Virus record (IMG/VR): IMGVR_UViG_3300031707_000058
Span: 1-39,605 of that record
Reading direction: 5' to 3' (one strand)
Length of the DNA stretch: 39,605 bases
Source of the DNA: a virus
The notes under the pieces were generated by a model. It ran no database searches, was not told the origin of the DNA, and saw only the letters and a program-made list of their open reading frames with translations. Shown piece after piece: positions 24,068 to 33,011 of the stretch (the first letter of the stretch is position 1; the number at the start of each line of letters is the position of its first letter). The translations under genes and the position numbers were made by a program.

Positions 24068-24652
24068 TCAATCCGTGGCCAGTGCGCCGTAGATGAACTG
24101 CTGATCGACGAAAGCCAGCTCAGTATTCTCGATAGTCATGGGGTTGACCCGGCCTTTATCCGGGAAAACCTCCTGGCCGGTGTAAAATGGATAGCCAACG
24201 TCCGCACCGACCTGGCGCACGCTGAAATGGAGGTTTTCCCTCTTGGCATCCTCGGCGGTATCCGGCAGAACGATAAGGCTTTCGCGGCGAACAGACGGCT
24301 CGATGAGCACAAAACGCCCCACGATCTTGAACGATTCCAACTCGATCACGTCCCTGGTGAGCCTGGCGATGATGTCCTCGACGTGGAGGAAGCAATTCAG
24401 CACGCCCTTGATGTCGAAGGTGAGACTCTCGACTAAAGACGATGGAAGCTGGAACAGCACAAGATCGCCAGCGATGTAAGTCTCTTTGGTGCTGTGTTTG
24501 CCATCCGGCCCATAACCCTCCATCGCGCCGACCGCGATCACTTCGCCGATCTCGTAGAGCTTCGCCCGATTGGGAGGAAGCTGGATCGCGCCCTTGAGCT
24601 TCGTTGCGTGTTGCTTGACCACCACTCTGCCCGCCATAACTCTCATATTCAT
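24068..24652 (-). CDS. Tandem two-domain GroES-like co-chaperonin
   Basis: From ATG 24652 the protein has 194 residues: MNMRVMAGRVVVKQHATKLK, then LYEIGEVIAVGA, YIAGDLVLFQ and FLHVEDIIARL, matching in order the Cpn10 elements DRVVVK, GEVVAVG, GDKVLF and the EDIMA end. The second half repeats the fold more loosely (GRFVLIEPSVRRESLIVLPD, VRQVGADVG, YTGQEVFPDKG). T4 gp31 and similar phage co-chaperonins replace GroES for capsid folding. The frame extends upstream to GTG 24691 through the leader motif, but this start is likelier. Confidence 0.7.
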   Translation of the reverse strand: MNMRVMAGRVVVKQHATKLKGAIQLPPNRAKLYEIGEVIAVGAMEGYGPDGKHSTKETYIAGDLVLFQLPSSLVESLTFDIKGVLNCFLHVEDIIARLTRDVIELESFKIVGRFVLIEPSVRRESLIVLPDTAEDAKRENLHFSVRQVGADVGYPFYTGQEVFPDKGRVNPMTIENTELAFVDQQFIYGALATD

Positions 24653-24678
24653 AGGCTTCGCACACCTTCTGCTTGTCC

Positions 24679-24722
24679 CCGCACCGACCACCTAAAAAGA
24701 ACGCAGTTACTTTTGTTTACAA
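24679..24722 (-). promoter_or_regulatory. Full composite motif: TTGTAAACAA, CGTTCT, GTGGTCGGTGCGG
   Basis: Reading the minus strand: TTGTAAACAA (24722-24713), nine bases, CGTTCT (24703-24698), six bases, GTGGTCGGTGCGG (24691-24679), then the co-chaperonin ATG at 24652. It joins all three recurrent elements. The primase stop codon TAA lies inside the first. Confidence 0.55.
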
Positions 24723-25793
24723 TTTTGCTCCTGGATCGTGGGCCAGGCTGCCACGTGCGCCAGGGAAGTCTTTACCCAGGCGCATCATGGCTACGTCCTG
24801 CGGGAGTGGCGTTTGTCGTTCCGTCACGGCGTATAGGGCCGCTTCTACATCATCGTTAGCGTCATTGGTCAACCGGGCGGTGCCATCGGCACTTCGGCTG
24901 TGGGGCATCCGGGCAACCGTGACCGGCAGGAGCGCCCCAAGCCTGGCCCCGGTCTCGACGGCCAGGTCACTGGAATCGCTGTCGAACAGGATGCAGAACT
25001 CCTTGATGTGGCGGTATCGCTGGAACTTGGCAACCTGGGAGCGACTGAGGCGATGGGTAAAAACGCAGACCGGTGCGATATGGGCCACATCCAGCTCGCG
25101 CAACTTGTGCCGGAGCGACAGCGCGTTAAGGATCGACTCCACGACGATCACCCGGCTCACCTGGAGGTCAGTCAGGGCGTCTAGGTTGTAAACCCAATAG
25201 CTTGGCCCGTAGGGAACCTCTTTTTTGCCGGGAAACCGCTTGGTGCTCTCAAAGCCTTCGTCGTTGTAGGTGCGACCCTGGTAATACACGCATCGCATAC
25301 CTTCGTAAACCGGGAAAATGCAGAACGGCTCCCATGGCCCCGTGCGCGTAAATCCAGCCCCGGCTTCCTCCAGGTCTTCGATGCTCAAGTGCTTGCGTTC
25401 GGCCATGTCCCGACAGAAACGCCAATAGCAGCTCTTGCGGTTATTGCTCAGCAGCTCAAACCCGGTCGGCAGTTCGATGTCCTGGACGGGCGTAACCGCC
25501 TTTCTCATGTCGCCTTCCATAAGCTGCTGCCCAAAGCCTTCAAAGCCATCGCTGCCCTCATCGTCGGCCCATTCCAAGCCTTTTAACTTGAACAGGGACT
25601 TGACGTGATGGGGCTGGGGGTCGTGGCAGCGCCAGCAATGTGTGTAGAGGGTCTTGACATTGATGCTCCGATTTCCTGTTTTGTCATCGCACCCGCTAAC
25701 CGGACAGAGGATGTAGATTTCATCGTCCGTCGAACGGTTTTTGATGACCTCGAAGGCATTGCCAATCTCGCGTTTGATCTTATCCGGCGACAT
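24717..25793 (-). CDS. Phage DNA primase (CHC2 zinc finger plus Toprim)
   Basis: The 358-residue protein starts at ATG 25793 (MSPDKIKREIGNAFEVIKNR). A zinc-binding motif (C30, C35, C53, C56; CPVSGC then HCWRC) precedes a Toprim domain with VIVVESILNAL (catalytic Glu219) and ILFDSDSSD (Asp271, Asp273). This is the layout of DnaG/T7 gp4-type primases, which make RNA primers for the lagging strand. No helicase domain follows. The open frame upstream of 25793 is antisense to a plus gene. CGTTCT (25809-25804) precedes the start. Confidence 0.8.
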   Translation of the reverse strand: MSPDKIKREIGNAFEVIKNRSTDDEIYILCPVSGCDDKTGNRSINVKTLYTHCWRCHDPQPHHVKSLFKLKGLEWADDEGSDGFEGFGQQLMEGDMRKAVTPVQDIELPTGFELLSNNRKSCYWRFCRDMAERKHLSIEDLEEAGAGFTRTGPWEPFCIFPVYEGMRCVYYQGRTYNDEGFESTKRFPGKKEVPYGPSYWVYNLDALTDLQVSRVIVVESILNALSLRHKLRELDVAHIAPVCVFTHRLSRSQVAKFQRYRHIKEFCILFDSDSSDLAVETGARLGALLPVTVARMPHSRSADGTARLTNDANDDVEAALYAVTERQTPLPQDVAMMRLGKDFPGARGSLAHDPGAKL

Positions 25794-25815
25794 GCTGTAG
25801 TTAAGAACGAAGTTT

Positions 25816-26007
25816 ATGGAATTGAACCAAATGATCGACATTTCGAGAAAGTTCGAGCCGAACAAACAGCAGCAGGCCATCCAGCAGGACGGCCAGGCCA
25901 AAGCTGCCTTCGCCTTGAACTTGATCCAGCGGATGCCCCAAGAACCTCCGAAGCCCGAAGAAGCGGTAAGAATTCCCTGTTTGGGGGTCTTAGCCATTCC
26001 GAGCTGA
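25816..26007 (+). CDS. Small 63-residue protein, lone plus-strand gene
   Basis: MELNQMIDISRKFEPNKQQQ opens a hydrophilic Gln/Lys/Glu-rich protein that fills a gap between two minus-strand genes. The antisense frame here is abnormally rich in Trp and Cys, which favours the plus-strand reading. Its end overlaps the sulfotransferase gene end by 18 bases. No family recognised. Confidence 0.5.
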   Translation: MELNQMIDISRKFEPNKQQQAIQQDGQAKAAFALNLIQRMPQEPPKPEEAVRIPCLGVLAIPS

Positions 26008-26748
26008 CGGGGCGGCTGCCTGAGCCGAAGAATCTAAAAGTTCGCTCCTCTTGCTTGTTCGCTCCAACAGCTCACGGTAGCACGGCCACAGATCGTTAGC
26101 GGTCATTTTACCCCTGGTGATGTGCGCCATTTTCGGCTGGATGAAGTCCCGCTTGATCGTGTAACTCAGCAGTGTCTCCAGGAAGGGCAGGATCGAGCCG
26201 TCGATCAGTTCGTCGGTCTCGATATAGCAAAAAGTGCCGTCGTCGTTGGCCAGCACATGCTCATAAGTATTGAGCCACATCTGCTCCAGGGCAGACCTCT
26301 CCTGGGCGATCACGGGATGATCCGCCCGCAAGCGCAGGGCACTATCCACGAAATCGGATGGTTTGCGGAACAGGACGATGTTGACGTGCGGCTGAACGAA
26401 GAAAGGCTTCCAGGCCGGGTAGGTGAAAGAGAAGCGCGGGTCTTTGAAAGCATAGGGCTGAAACCAAAAGTAGCGCCGCACGGCCATCAGATCGGGGAAC
26501 CTTGCCAGCGGCATTTTCTCGCGGGCTTCCAACGGGATGGGAGCGACTAAAATGCCTTTGAAGTCGCAGACCTGCTTCAGCAGATCGTTGTTCCAGCAGC
26601 ATACCCCGTGGTCTTCCCAGTAGCCCTGTGGCATCTGGCTGGTCGCACCGACCGGGTGCAGACCCGTGAACACTCCTGACTTGGCCAAGGCCCCCGCGAG
26701 GGCGGAAGTGCCGCACCTGCCAGAACCGAAGATAAGGCAATTTCTCAT
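25990..26748 (-). CDS. Sulfotransferase-like protein
   Basis: The 252-residue protein begins with a P-loop-like motif MRNCLIFGSGRCGTSALAGA (G8-S15), the PAPS 5'-phosphosulfate loop pattern of sulfotransferases. Later segments (FKDPRFSFTYPAW; VNIVLFRKPSDFVDSALRLR) match the 3'-phosphate-binding RxPxxxxxS-type motif region. It would transfer sulfate to a glycan or other acceptor. It is last in a minus-strand series of carbohydrate genes, coupled by ATGA to the glycosyltransferase upstream. The acceptor is unknown. Confidence 0.7.
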   Translation of the reverse strand: MRNCLIFGSGRCGTSALAGALAKSGVFTGLHPVGATSQMPQGYWEDHGVCCWNNDLLKQVCDFKGILVAPIPLEAREKMPLARFPDLMAVRRYFWFQPYAFKDPRFSFTYPAWKPFFVQPHVNIVLFRKPSDFVDSALRLRADHPVIAQERSALEQMWLNTYEHVLANDDGTFCYIETDELIDGSILPFLETLLSYTIKRDFIQPKMAHITRGKMTANDLWPCYRELLERTSKRSELLDSSAQAAAPSARNG

Positions 26749-27395
26749 AGCTTATGCACCTCCGTTGACCAGCCATCGCGCACGCACGCCAGCATTCGTT
26801 CGCGGACTGTTTCTAAGACGGCAACCTTTCCGGCAGCCCAATAATGTTTCATCCAGGCGTCCGGCCAAAAGTCGGAGTCTTGGTTGCAGATCAGCCACTC
26901 CGGGATGAACGAAATTTTGCTCCGAAAATCCGGGAAGAACTGCATCAGGCACTTGATGGCGTTTTGCTCCCAGGCGTCACGGGTGCCAAACGGACCAACC
27001 GGATCAACCGTCCCCAGCATAGGCAGCAGATCAAAAAGAGCCTTCGACCAGGCGCAATTTTTGACCAAGAAAGCGCCAAAACACACGCCCCACTTATCCA
27101 GGGAGATGAGCAACGGCTTATTCCACGAAAAGGTATTGACGATCTCCTCCAACTTGATGTCCTGGCGCATCAGCACGATGTCCGCGTCGAGCCACATAAT
27201 CCAGTCGCAGTCGTCCATCTGCGAGCACACGGCCATGAGCTTGTTCCAGGAAGCAGGCTGCTGCGGATTGAACAACGACCGGTAGCAGACAAATCCATAG
27301 CCGTGTTTGCTGGCATACGCCTGGACCAGCGGGGCGCTGACTTCCCCCAGCATCGCCCGGCCCTCGTCGTAGAGCATGACCAATTTTATCTTCAT
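26745..27395 (-). CDS. Glycosyltransferase, GT34/galactosyltransferase-like
   Basis: From ATG 27395, which overlaps the previous TAA (TAATG), the protein has 216 residues. It starts MKIKLVMLYDEGRAMLGEVS and shows SWNKLMAVCSQMDDCDWIMW followed by LDADIVLM, with the DxD metal-binding motif at 70-72. The family (GMA12/MNN10-like) transfers hexoses from nucleotide sugars. The longer start at 27464 lies inside the methyltransferase gene and is unlikely. It probably adds a sugar to a phage or host glycan together with its neighbours. Confidence 0.65.
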   Translation of the reverse strand: MKIKLVMLYDEGRAMLGEVSAPLVQAYASKHGYGFVCYRSLFNPQQPASWNKLMAVCSQMDDCDWIMWLDADIVLMRQDIKLEEIVNTFSWNKPLLISLDKWGVCFGAFLVKNCAWSKALFDLLPMLGTVDPVGPFGTRDAWEQNAIKCLMQFFPDFRSKISFIPEWLICNQDSDFWPDAWMKHYWAAGKVAVLETVRERMLACVRDGWSTEVHKL

Positions 27396-28162
27396 TAGTA
27401 GTATAACCACTTTGGATAGCGAGACTGCGGTGCCGTCATTTTCCGGGCAGCCGTAATCAGGCACTCCTCGCGGATGATCTCCGGGAAGCTATTGGCTCTC
27501 AGGTGGTCGATCAAGTGGCGGTCGGTCTCGGTGAAATCAAGCGCGTAATTACAGCCTTTGACTTCTGTCACCTGGTAGCCGCTGGCTTCAGCCAGGTCTT
27601 TCAGCTCGCCGGGCGAGTATTCCCTGGCCAGGCGCGGCTCGCTGGAGATGATGTAGTTGCTGAAAAATCCGGGGTGGAACCCGTTCAGCACTTTCCAGAC
27701 GGCCTTGATCGAGCAGGCGTTGGGCACGGACAGGATCAGGGTGCCGCCGACCTTCATGGTGCGGTTGATCTCATACATCATCCACATCGGGTCGCACTGC
27801 ATGTAGGACAAGACCTCGCAGCAGAGCACGCAGTCGAACTGGGCATCTTGGTAGGGAAAAGTGTCCTTCTCGGCATCGAAGAAGTCCATCCGGCTTTGGA
27901 ACTCTTTACCCTCGCGGGACATGATGTTTGCGTTCCGCGTGCCTGTCCCCAAGTAGCAGGCATACACGTCCGGGTAGCCGCCGATGAACTTGCAAACCGG
28001 AGCCATCTGGAGATAGCTGCCCATGTCCAGCAGGGCCTTGCCGGGGCCTCCCTCCGGGACGCACTCCAGCGTCCTCAACAACCGGATACGATGAGACTGG
28101 ACGTATGCCTCCGCGTCTTCGGTGACCGTCCAGTCAATTATCTGCGGCAGCGTAACCGTCAT
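27395..28162 (-). CDS. Class I SAM-dependent methyltransferase
   Basis: The 255-residue protein has a degenerate motif I (KALLDMGSYLQMAPVCKFIG), the acidic segment FPYQDAQFDCVLCCEVLSYM, and GGTLILSVPN of motif V, in the order of Methyltransf_11-type enzymes. A C-terminal unit (REYSPGELKDLAEASGYQVT) also fits. In a cluster with glycosyltransferases and a sulfotransferase, a sugar or lipid-carrier methylation is likely (inference). It starts at ATG 28162 preceded by GCAAAAGCT. Confidence 0.7.
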   Translation of the reverse strand: MTVTLPQIIDWTVTEDAEAYVQSHRIRLLRTLECVPEGGPGKALLDMGSYLQMAPVCKFIGGYPDVYACYLGTGTRNANIMSREGKEFQSRMDFFDAEKDTFPYQDAQFDCVLCCEVLSYMQCDPMWMMYEINRTMKVGGTLILSVPNACSIKAVWKVLNGFHPGFFSNYIISSEPRLAREYSPGELKDLAEASGYQVTEVKGCNYALDFTETDRHLIDHLRANSFPEIIREECLITAARKMTAPQSRYPKWLYY

Positions 28163-30447
28163 AGCTTTTGCAATTCATTCACGATTCCATCATCAAAGAA
28201 CGCCATTCGGCAGCGGCAATCATTTTCGCCGAAGGTGACCAGCCAGCCGCACGCGGCCCGGATTGCCCCGCAAGGGAAGATCACGGAGTGCTGGGAAGGC
28301 CGATTATGCTGAATTTTCTCCTCCTCGCCCGCCAAGAGTGGCACTTTGGACATGTAAACCGGCTTGAAGGGAGGCTTGGGATCGAAGGCGTAAACGCCGA
28401 TAAAGTATTGACGGATGGGGCCGTAGGACTCCTCACGGATGTTGACGCTGGAGTGGAAAAACGACCAGAGCAGCCCGTCGTGCAGCACCGGCGAGGAGCC
28501 GCCGCGCAGGTCGCCCCGCGTCCAGTTGTGGTCGAAGCGGGTCTCATATACGAACTTGGTCGTGTGGTCTTCCACGCTGACCTCAAGAACCTTGTGAGGC
28601 ACAATGCCGTAGGTAGCGAACAGCCGACCTTCCGCCTCGAAGAACGTCCAGTTTTTCTCCGGCCTGGTGTGATACCAGGGGCGCTCTAGGTAAAAACTCT
28701 CCGCCGTGGTCATGTCGTCGTTTAATCGGGCGATACCGACCTCAAGAGAGTCGGTGTAGGCCAACCACAAATTTTCTTTGTAAACAAAAAACCTTGGGTC
28801 TTCCACGCAGTAGTTGCCAAACTTGGAATGGAGATCGAACACTCTGGTCGTCTCCAGGATTGGGTTCCATTCCCGATCCAGTTCGTTGACGGCAACCATC
28901 GAGAGTCGGAACCAGGGGATACACTCGACGCGATAAGCCAGGAACTTTTTACCCTTCCAGATGGCCAGGCTGGGATTGAACCACGCCTCAACCCGGCCCT
29001 TTCTGCCGAATGTCCACTGGATGGCGTTGCGCTTCATCGGCAGGGGCAGGGGAATGGCCTGAAGCATCCGGCTGTTGTCGAACAGGTGCGTGGAAGCCAT
29101 GCCGATACTTCGGTGCAGGCCGCTGATCGTGGCCGGGACGCCATTGTGGGTGTAGAATTCCTCAAACTTAGTGGGCTGCTCGACGACGTTAATTTCCGGG
29201 GCCTGGTGCGTCAGTTTTCGGACGTGCCATTTCTCCTTCCGGCGCGGATTGAGCGGCAGGTGCCTCAGCTCAGGAATGTAAACAAATTTGTCCTGGCCGT
29301 AGATGGCGTTGGGCCGCTTGAACAAGCAATTGGCGAGCTGTGGATAGGTTTCCTGGACGGTGTTCACCTTTAGCCCCTCGGCAATAGCGTAGGGACAGCT
29401 CTGGTTGCCGACGAACAAATGACAGCCCGCAATCAGCCGGGCCAGTTCCAGGAGGTTGGCCGTCTGCGCGTGCGGAATCAGGCCGAAGTCCGAAACAAAC
29501 GAGGCATACTCCTCCGGCGTGCCGATGAATACCATGTCGCGCCGGAACCTGTTCACGATGTCGTGCCAGGGGAACTGCGGATTGCGCCAACGATGGCTTC
29601 GGTGGACGAGCACGCTGCGCTTGAGAATGATCGGGTCAACATCCAACCAGGGCACCTGATCGTTGAAAAAGGTCTCGGCGCTCAGGCAGCAGGCGTCGAG
29701 GGATTGAGTGACCAGGTTCTTCCCTGGTGCCGCGAAGTTGCGGAACAGGTTCAGGTCGTAGTTCACAACCGGCATCTTCTCCGTGAAGTAAACTGACCGG
29801 ACATAGGGCTGGGCCAGCATCAGGGGCGCGATGTTCTTGACCACCTTGGGCGACATGACTTCGCGCAAGTCCGGTTTTGGGTTCATCTTGATCTCCGTGC
29901 CCAAGTAAAAGATGCCGTGGCCCATGACCTTCAAGGCAGGCATGGAATAGATGATGTCACCCAAGTTGCCGCTATGATAGAGCCGCCATCCCTTGGGGTC
30001 ATGGTTGCCCTCCATACGCTCAACCAAGCCGACCGCACCGACCTGGTGGGTCTTCATCAGCGGTGAATCCAGGGCCTTGTAAGCGCGGCGGTAAAATGAC
30101 GTGCTATAGACCGGCTCATGGAGGTCGTGGCGCAGTTCGATTTTCAGGTAAGTCGTGGTCAGCCGAGCGTGGATGCTGAGCACGTCCCTGTGATACCACC
30201 AGCCAAGCGTCCAAAGCACGCAAATCTGGCCCCTGGCTGCCCGCACACCAGCAGCAATAGCGTTTTCACCGTTGATCGGCTTGACCTGAATGCCATCTCC
30301 GAGGTCTTTGTCCAAAAGGTTTACAAAAACCAGCTCTTTGTGCGGATGGCTCTGCCGGTGAAAGCTCCCATGGATGGAACCTATTGACCCTACGGTCTTT
30401 TCGTCCACCACCACGATTGTCGAAATCAGGACTGGGACATCGTTCAT
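28159..30447 (-). CDS. Three-domain glycan enzyme: GT2-like, GT9-like, GH130-like
   Basis: The 762 residues contain three parts. Residues 1-130 resemble a degenerate GT2 domain (STIVVVDE; SFHRQSHPHKELVFVN). Residues 150-400 look like a GT9 fold (LYHSGNLGDIIYSMPALK at 156-173; LARLIAGCHLFVGNQS near 350). Residues 480-750 fit the five-bladed GH130-type phosphorylase/hydrolase fold (NPSLAIWKGKKFLAYR from 491, EDPRFFVYK 549-557, PEKNWTFFEAEGR from 596, LRGGSSPVLHDG from 647). Such a fusion could build and trim one glycan. It overlaps its neighbours by four bases. Catalytic competence of each part is unknown. Confidence 0.6.
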   Translation of the reverse strand: MNDVPVLISTIVVVDEKTVGSIGSIHGSFHRQSHPHKELVFVNLLDKDLGDGIQVKPINGENAIAAGVRAARGQICVLWTLGWWYHRDVLSIHARLTTTYLKIELRHDLHEPVYSTSFYRRAYKALDSPLMKTHQVGAVGLVERMEGNHDPKGWRLYHSGNLGDIIYSMPALKVMGHGIFYLGTEIKMNPKPDLREVMSPKVVKNIAPLMLAQPYVRSVYFTEKMPVVNYDLNLFRNFAAPGKNLVTQSLDACCLSAETFFNDQVPWLDVDPIILKRSVLVHRSHRWRNPQFPWHDIVNRFRRDMVFIGTPEEYASFVSDFGLIPHAQTANLLELARLIAGCHLFVGNQSCPYAIAEGLKVNTVQETYPQLANCLFKRPNAIYGQDKFVYIPELRHLPLNPRRKEKWHVRKLTHQAPEINVVEQPTKFEEFYTHNGVPATISGLHRSIGMASTHLFDNSRMLQAIPLPLPMKRNAIQWTFGRKGRVEAWFNPSLAIWKGKKFLAYRVECIPWFRLSMVAVNELDREWNPILETTRVFDLHSKFGNYCVEDPRFFVYKENLWLAYTDSLEVGIARLNDDMTTAESFYLERPWYHTRPEKNWTFFEAEGRLFATYGIVPHKVLEVSVEDHTTKFVYETRFDHNWTRGDLRGGSSPVLHDGLLWSFFHSSVNIREESYGPIRQYFIGVYAFDPKPPFKPVYMSKVPLLAGEEEKIQHNRPSQHSVIFPCGAIRAACGWLVTFGENDCRCRMAFFDDGIVNELQKL

Positions 30448-32174
30448 ACGCGGCGAATCTGCAACCCGGCCAAATAGCCAAGAACTTCGATTCTGATAGT
30501 AGAACCGGGAACAATATCCAGGCTGCTGAACAGAACGTAGTTGTCATCCTGAATCCAGGAGGTTGCCCCCGTGGGGGTAGTCGTCGCGCTGAGGATGGTT
30601 CCGCCGTCCACCTGGACGTAGTAGTCGGAACCACTGCCACTGAAAGTCTGATTGCTGTAAAGGTAAAGCCCATAAATGCCGGGAGGCAGGCCGTGGAGCC
30701 GAAAGACGGTGGTATAGGGGACGCCGCCCATATCGAACCCGCCGATCCAGGTCATCAGCATCCCGTTCCAGGTCGCTGTGACACCACTGTTATTCACCAA
30801 GGGAGCAACCCGTTCCAGCCAGATGCGCGTGTCCACCTGCTTGGCGTCCTTCAGGTAGATGTAAGACACCGAGGAGTAGGTGAAGCAGACTTCGGGTGTG
30901 CCGCCATAGCCGTAGGAGCAGTAGCAGTCCCGGTAATCCTTTGTGTAAAGCACCGGCACGTAGATGTTCCAGTAGTCGCTGGTGTCGCCGACCACCGCAG
31001 GCCCCCAGTAGCGGGTGACCGTGATCCCGTTCTCGGTGTCGAAATTGTCGTTGAGCAGCACGGTGCTGCCGGTGAGGTCTTCGAGCACTACATCATCCAG
31101 CAGCGACCCATAAGCTTGACCGGGATCGGTTTCCAAGGCGATTTTGCGGAACGAAATGGTGCCGGTGGAACCATCGCCAGTAAAATCGACGTAGTAGTCC
31201 TGGAAATCCTGCATCCAGTCGGTGATGTCCAGGTTGGCATCGACCAGTGCCCCGGCTTTGTAATTCAGAATTTCGTGGGCACGAGCAAGGCGCTGGTTGC
31301 CCGCCGCCCGCCAGCTTAACCGGAAGATGTGCCCGGTCGTGAAGGTAAAGGTCGTCTTGCTCTCCATACGGCCATACCAGCTCATCGAACCTCCGGCATT
31401 GCCGCTGCCCGCCATATCCACATAAAGGCCATTGCCGGGCCTGAAGTCATAAAATCCCCTGCCGATCAAATCGACGCTGCCGTTGTCCACCACGTTGAAG
31501 TTTATGAAAAACGAGTAGCCGAGCGCCCCCCGGCCTTCGAGCACGGTGCCATCACTGCCGTTGAAGTCAATGTCCGCCAGCACAGGCGGATGATAGCCAA
31601 AAATGTTTACAAAATAATGGACACCGTTGACGATGATCTGGCGGATGACCGAAAGGAATGTCCGAGGGAGCCGGTCGGCAGCTTCTCGAATGAAGCCTGT
31701 GCGCCCAATCGCGTGGGTGCCGTCCTGGACCTGAAAATGGCGGCTGACCGAAGCTGGATCATGCGGCGTGCCCATCCATTTGATCTGGAAGAAAAGCTCG
31801 TCCGTCAGGAGGTTGCCGATCACGTCGCCGCGCACCACCGGCGTCGCCGTCTGAACCGTGCAGGAGGCCAGACCATGGACGGTCGTCCAGATTTCGTTGC
31901 CGTGGTCAATCGTGACCTCGTAGGTTGGCTGCGTTCCCAAGAGCGTATTGGGCGTGAATTTCCAGATCGAAAAAATCAAGCGAATCGAAATGACTTTGCC
32001 GTCCCCAGCAGCCAATACCTGCTCTCCCGGCTCGAAGCGGTAGCAGCACCCCAGGTTGGTTTCGCCCTCAACGGAGAAGTCCTCCAGGAGGAACAACTTC
32101 TTCCGGCTCGGCGGACGAAGTTTCTGGAGTGTCCACCGCGCTGGAAATTTCAATGGCGATAGGTCTGGAGTCAT
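30444..32174 (-). CDS. Tail-associated protein with M23-like and lectin-like domains
   Basis: Residues about 45-150 of 576 have the outline of an M23 (lysostaphin-type) peptidase: PGEQVLAAGDGKVISIRLIF, TIDHGNEIWTTVHGL, VVRGDVIGNLL. The first HxxxD-type metal ligands are not evident, so activity is doubtful. Residues 205-320 resemble DUF642/lectin-type beta domains (GLYVDMAGSGNAGGSMSW; FRLSWRAAGNQR). A C-terminal beta domain (about 480-576) also looks carbohydrate-binding. It may touch the cell wall or surface glycans. It lies between the glycan enzymes and tail genes. Confidence 0.55.
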   Translation of the reverse strand: MTPDLSPLKFPARWTLQKLRPPSRKKLFLLEDFSVEGETNLGCCYRFEPGEQVLAAGDGKVISIRLIFSIWKFTPNTLLGTQPTYEVTIDHGNEIWTTVHGLASCTVQTATPVVRGDVIGNLLTDELFFQIKWMGTPHDPASVSRHFQVQDGTHAIGRTGFIREAADRLPRTFLSVIRQIIVNGVHYFVNIFGYHPPVLADIDFNGSDGTVLEGRGALGYSFFINFNVVDNGSVDLIGRGFYDFRPGNGLYVDMAGSGNAGGSMSWYGRMESKTTFTFTTGHIFRLSWRAAGNQRLARAHEILNYKAGALVDANLDITDWMQDFQDYYVDFTGDGSTGTISFRKIALETDPGQAYGSLLDDVVLEDLTGSTVLLNDNFDTENGITVTRYWGPAVVGDTSDYWNIYVPVLYTKDYRDCYCSYGYGGTPEVCFTYSSVSYIYLKDAKQVDTRIWLERVAPLVNNSGVTATWNGMLMTWIGGFDMGGVPYTTVFRLHGLPPGIYGLYLYSNQTFSGSGSDYYVQVDGGTILSATTTPTGATSWIQDDNYVLFSSLDIVPGSTIRIEVLGYLAGLQIRRV

Positions 32175-32183
32175 AATGTCACT

Positions 32184-32993
32184 CTAAGTAGCGTTCTGAG
32201 GCACTTGTTGAATGTCGTCGGCGTAGAACGTCGTGGACAGCGTGACGATCTTCGCCGCCTCATAGCTCAGATCGCTGATTTTGAACCCACCGAGCCAGCA
32301 GTTCACCAACCGGTATTCCATCGAAAACTCAAGGTCGTTAATGACGGAGTTGTCAGCAGCGTAGTTGGACACGGCCTCGCCGACTGTTTGCAGGGTTGAA
32401 AAGCCGAAAGCTCCAGCCAGGGCGCTCGCAGTCATGAGGGCCTTTTGACCGGCAGCAGTGTCATAGACTCGCGGGTTGGAGCAGCCGCGCAGCAAGAGCA
32501 GGCGCACGTCGAAACAGTAGTCGATCCGGTAATCCGTGTTTAGGCGGATCGAGCTTTCGCCCGACATCGGGCCGCGCCCAGCCCGAACAACCATCCTCCA
32601 ACCATCGAGCATCTGGTAGATGTCCGACTTGTAGGGCGACCGATTGGCCGTGCCCGTGGCCCCGCTGGTGTAAGAGTCCAGGATGAAGGTCATCGTGATC
32701 GGCTCCAGGGCTTCCTCCCAGGCTGGTGTGGGGTAGGCCCGTGAATCACGCCGGATCGGTTCTGCCCGCACTTTCAGCTCTGGAAGGGTGACGGATTGCG
32801 CAAAATACGACTGCAACTTGGGCGGCAGATAAAAAGCAGCCAAACCGTCCGTCATCGGCTTGCTGTATAAGATGCTCAGGTTCAATCCCGCCAGGGCATC
32901 TTTGAAGTCCACGATCCAAAAATCGGAGCGTTGAGCTTCGAGGCCCGATGTTCGGCCCCAAAGATTGGTCTGGTTGTCGATTACGCGACTCAC
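32184..32993 (-). CDS. Tail-tube/baseplate-like protein
   Basis: The 269-residue protein starts at GTG 32993 (SRVIDNQTNLWGRTSGLEAQ). Its order of segments (PITMTFILDSYTSG; YQMLDGWRMVVRAGRG; DLEFSMEYRLVNCWLGGFK; AAKIVTLSTTFYADDIQQV) suggests the tube fold shared by gp19, gp54 and gp48-type proteins. It stands opposite the spike gene across an 18-base gap, a place that fits a tube-initiator or hub-adapter. Assignment is by pattern only. Confidence 0.5.
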   Translation of the reverse strand: MSRVIDNQTNLWGRTSGLEAQRSDFWIVDFKDALAGLNLSILYSKPMTDGLAAFYLPPKLQSYFAQSVTLPELKVRAEPIRRDSRAYPTPAWEEALEPITMTFILDSYTSGATGTANRSPYKSDIYQMLDGWRMVVRAGRGPMSGESSIRLNTDYRIDYCFDVRLLLLRGCSNPRVYDTAAGQKALMTASALAGAFGFSTLQTVGEAVSNYAADNSVINDLEFSMEYRLVNCWLGGFKISDLSYEAAKIVTLSTTFYADDIQQVPQNAT

Positions 32994-33011
32994 GCTGTAA
33001 CTACTCTGGAC

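Noticed and set aside
25794-25997. N-terminal extension of the primase
   Set aside because: Unusually Trp/Cys-rich sequence; it is antisense to the plausible plus-strand gene 25816-26007.
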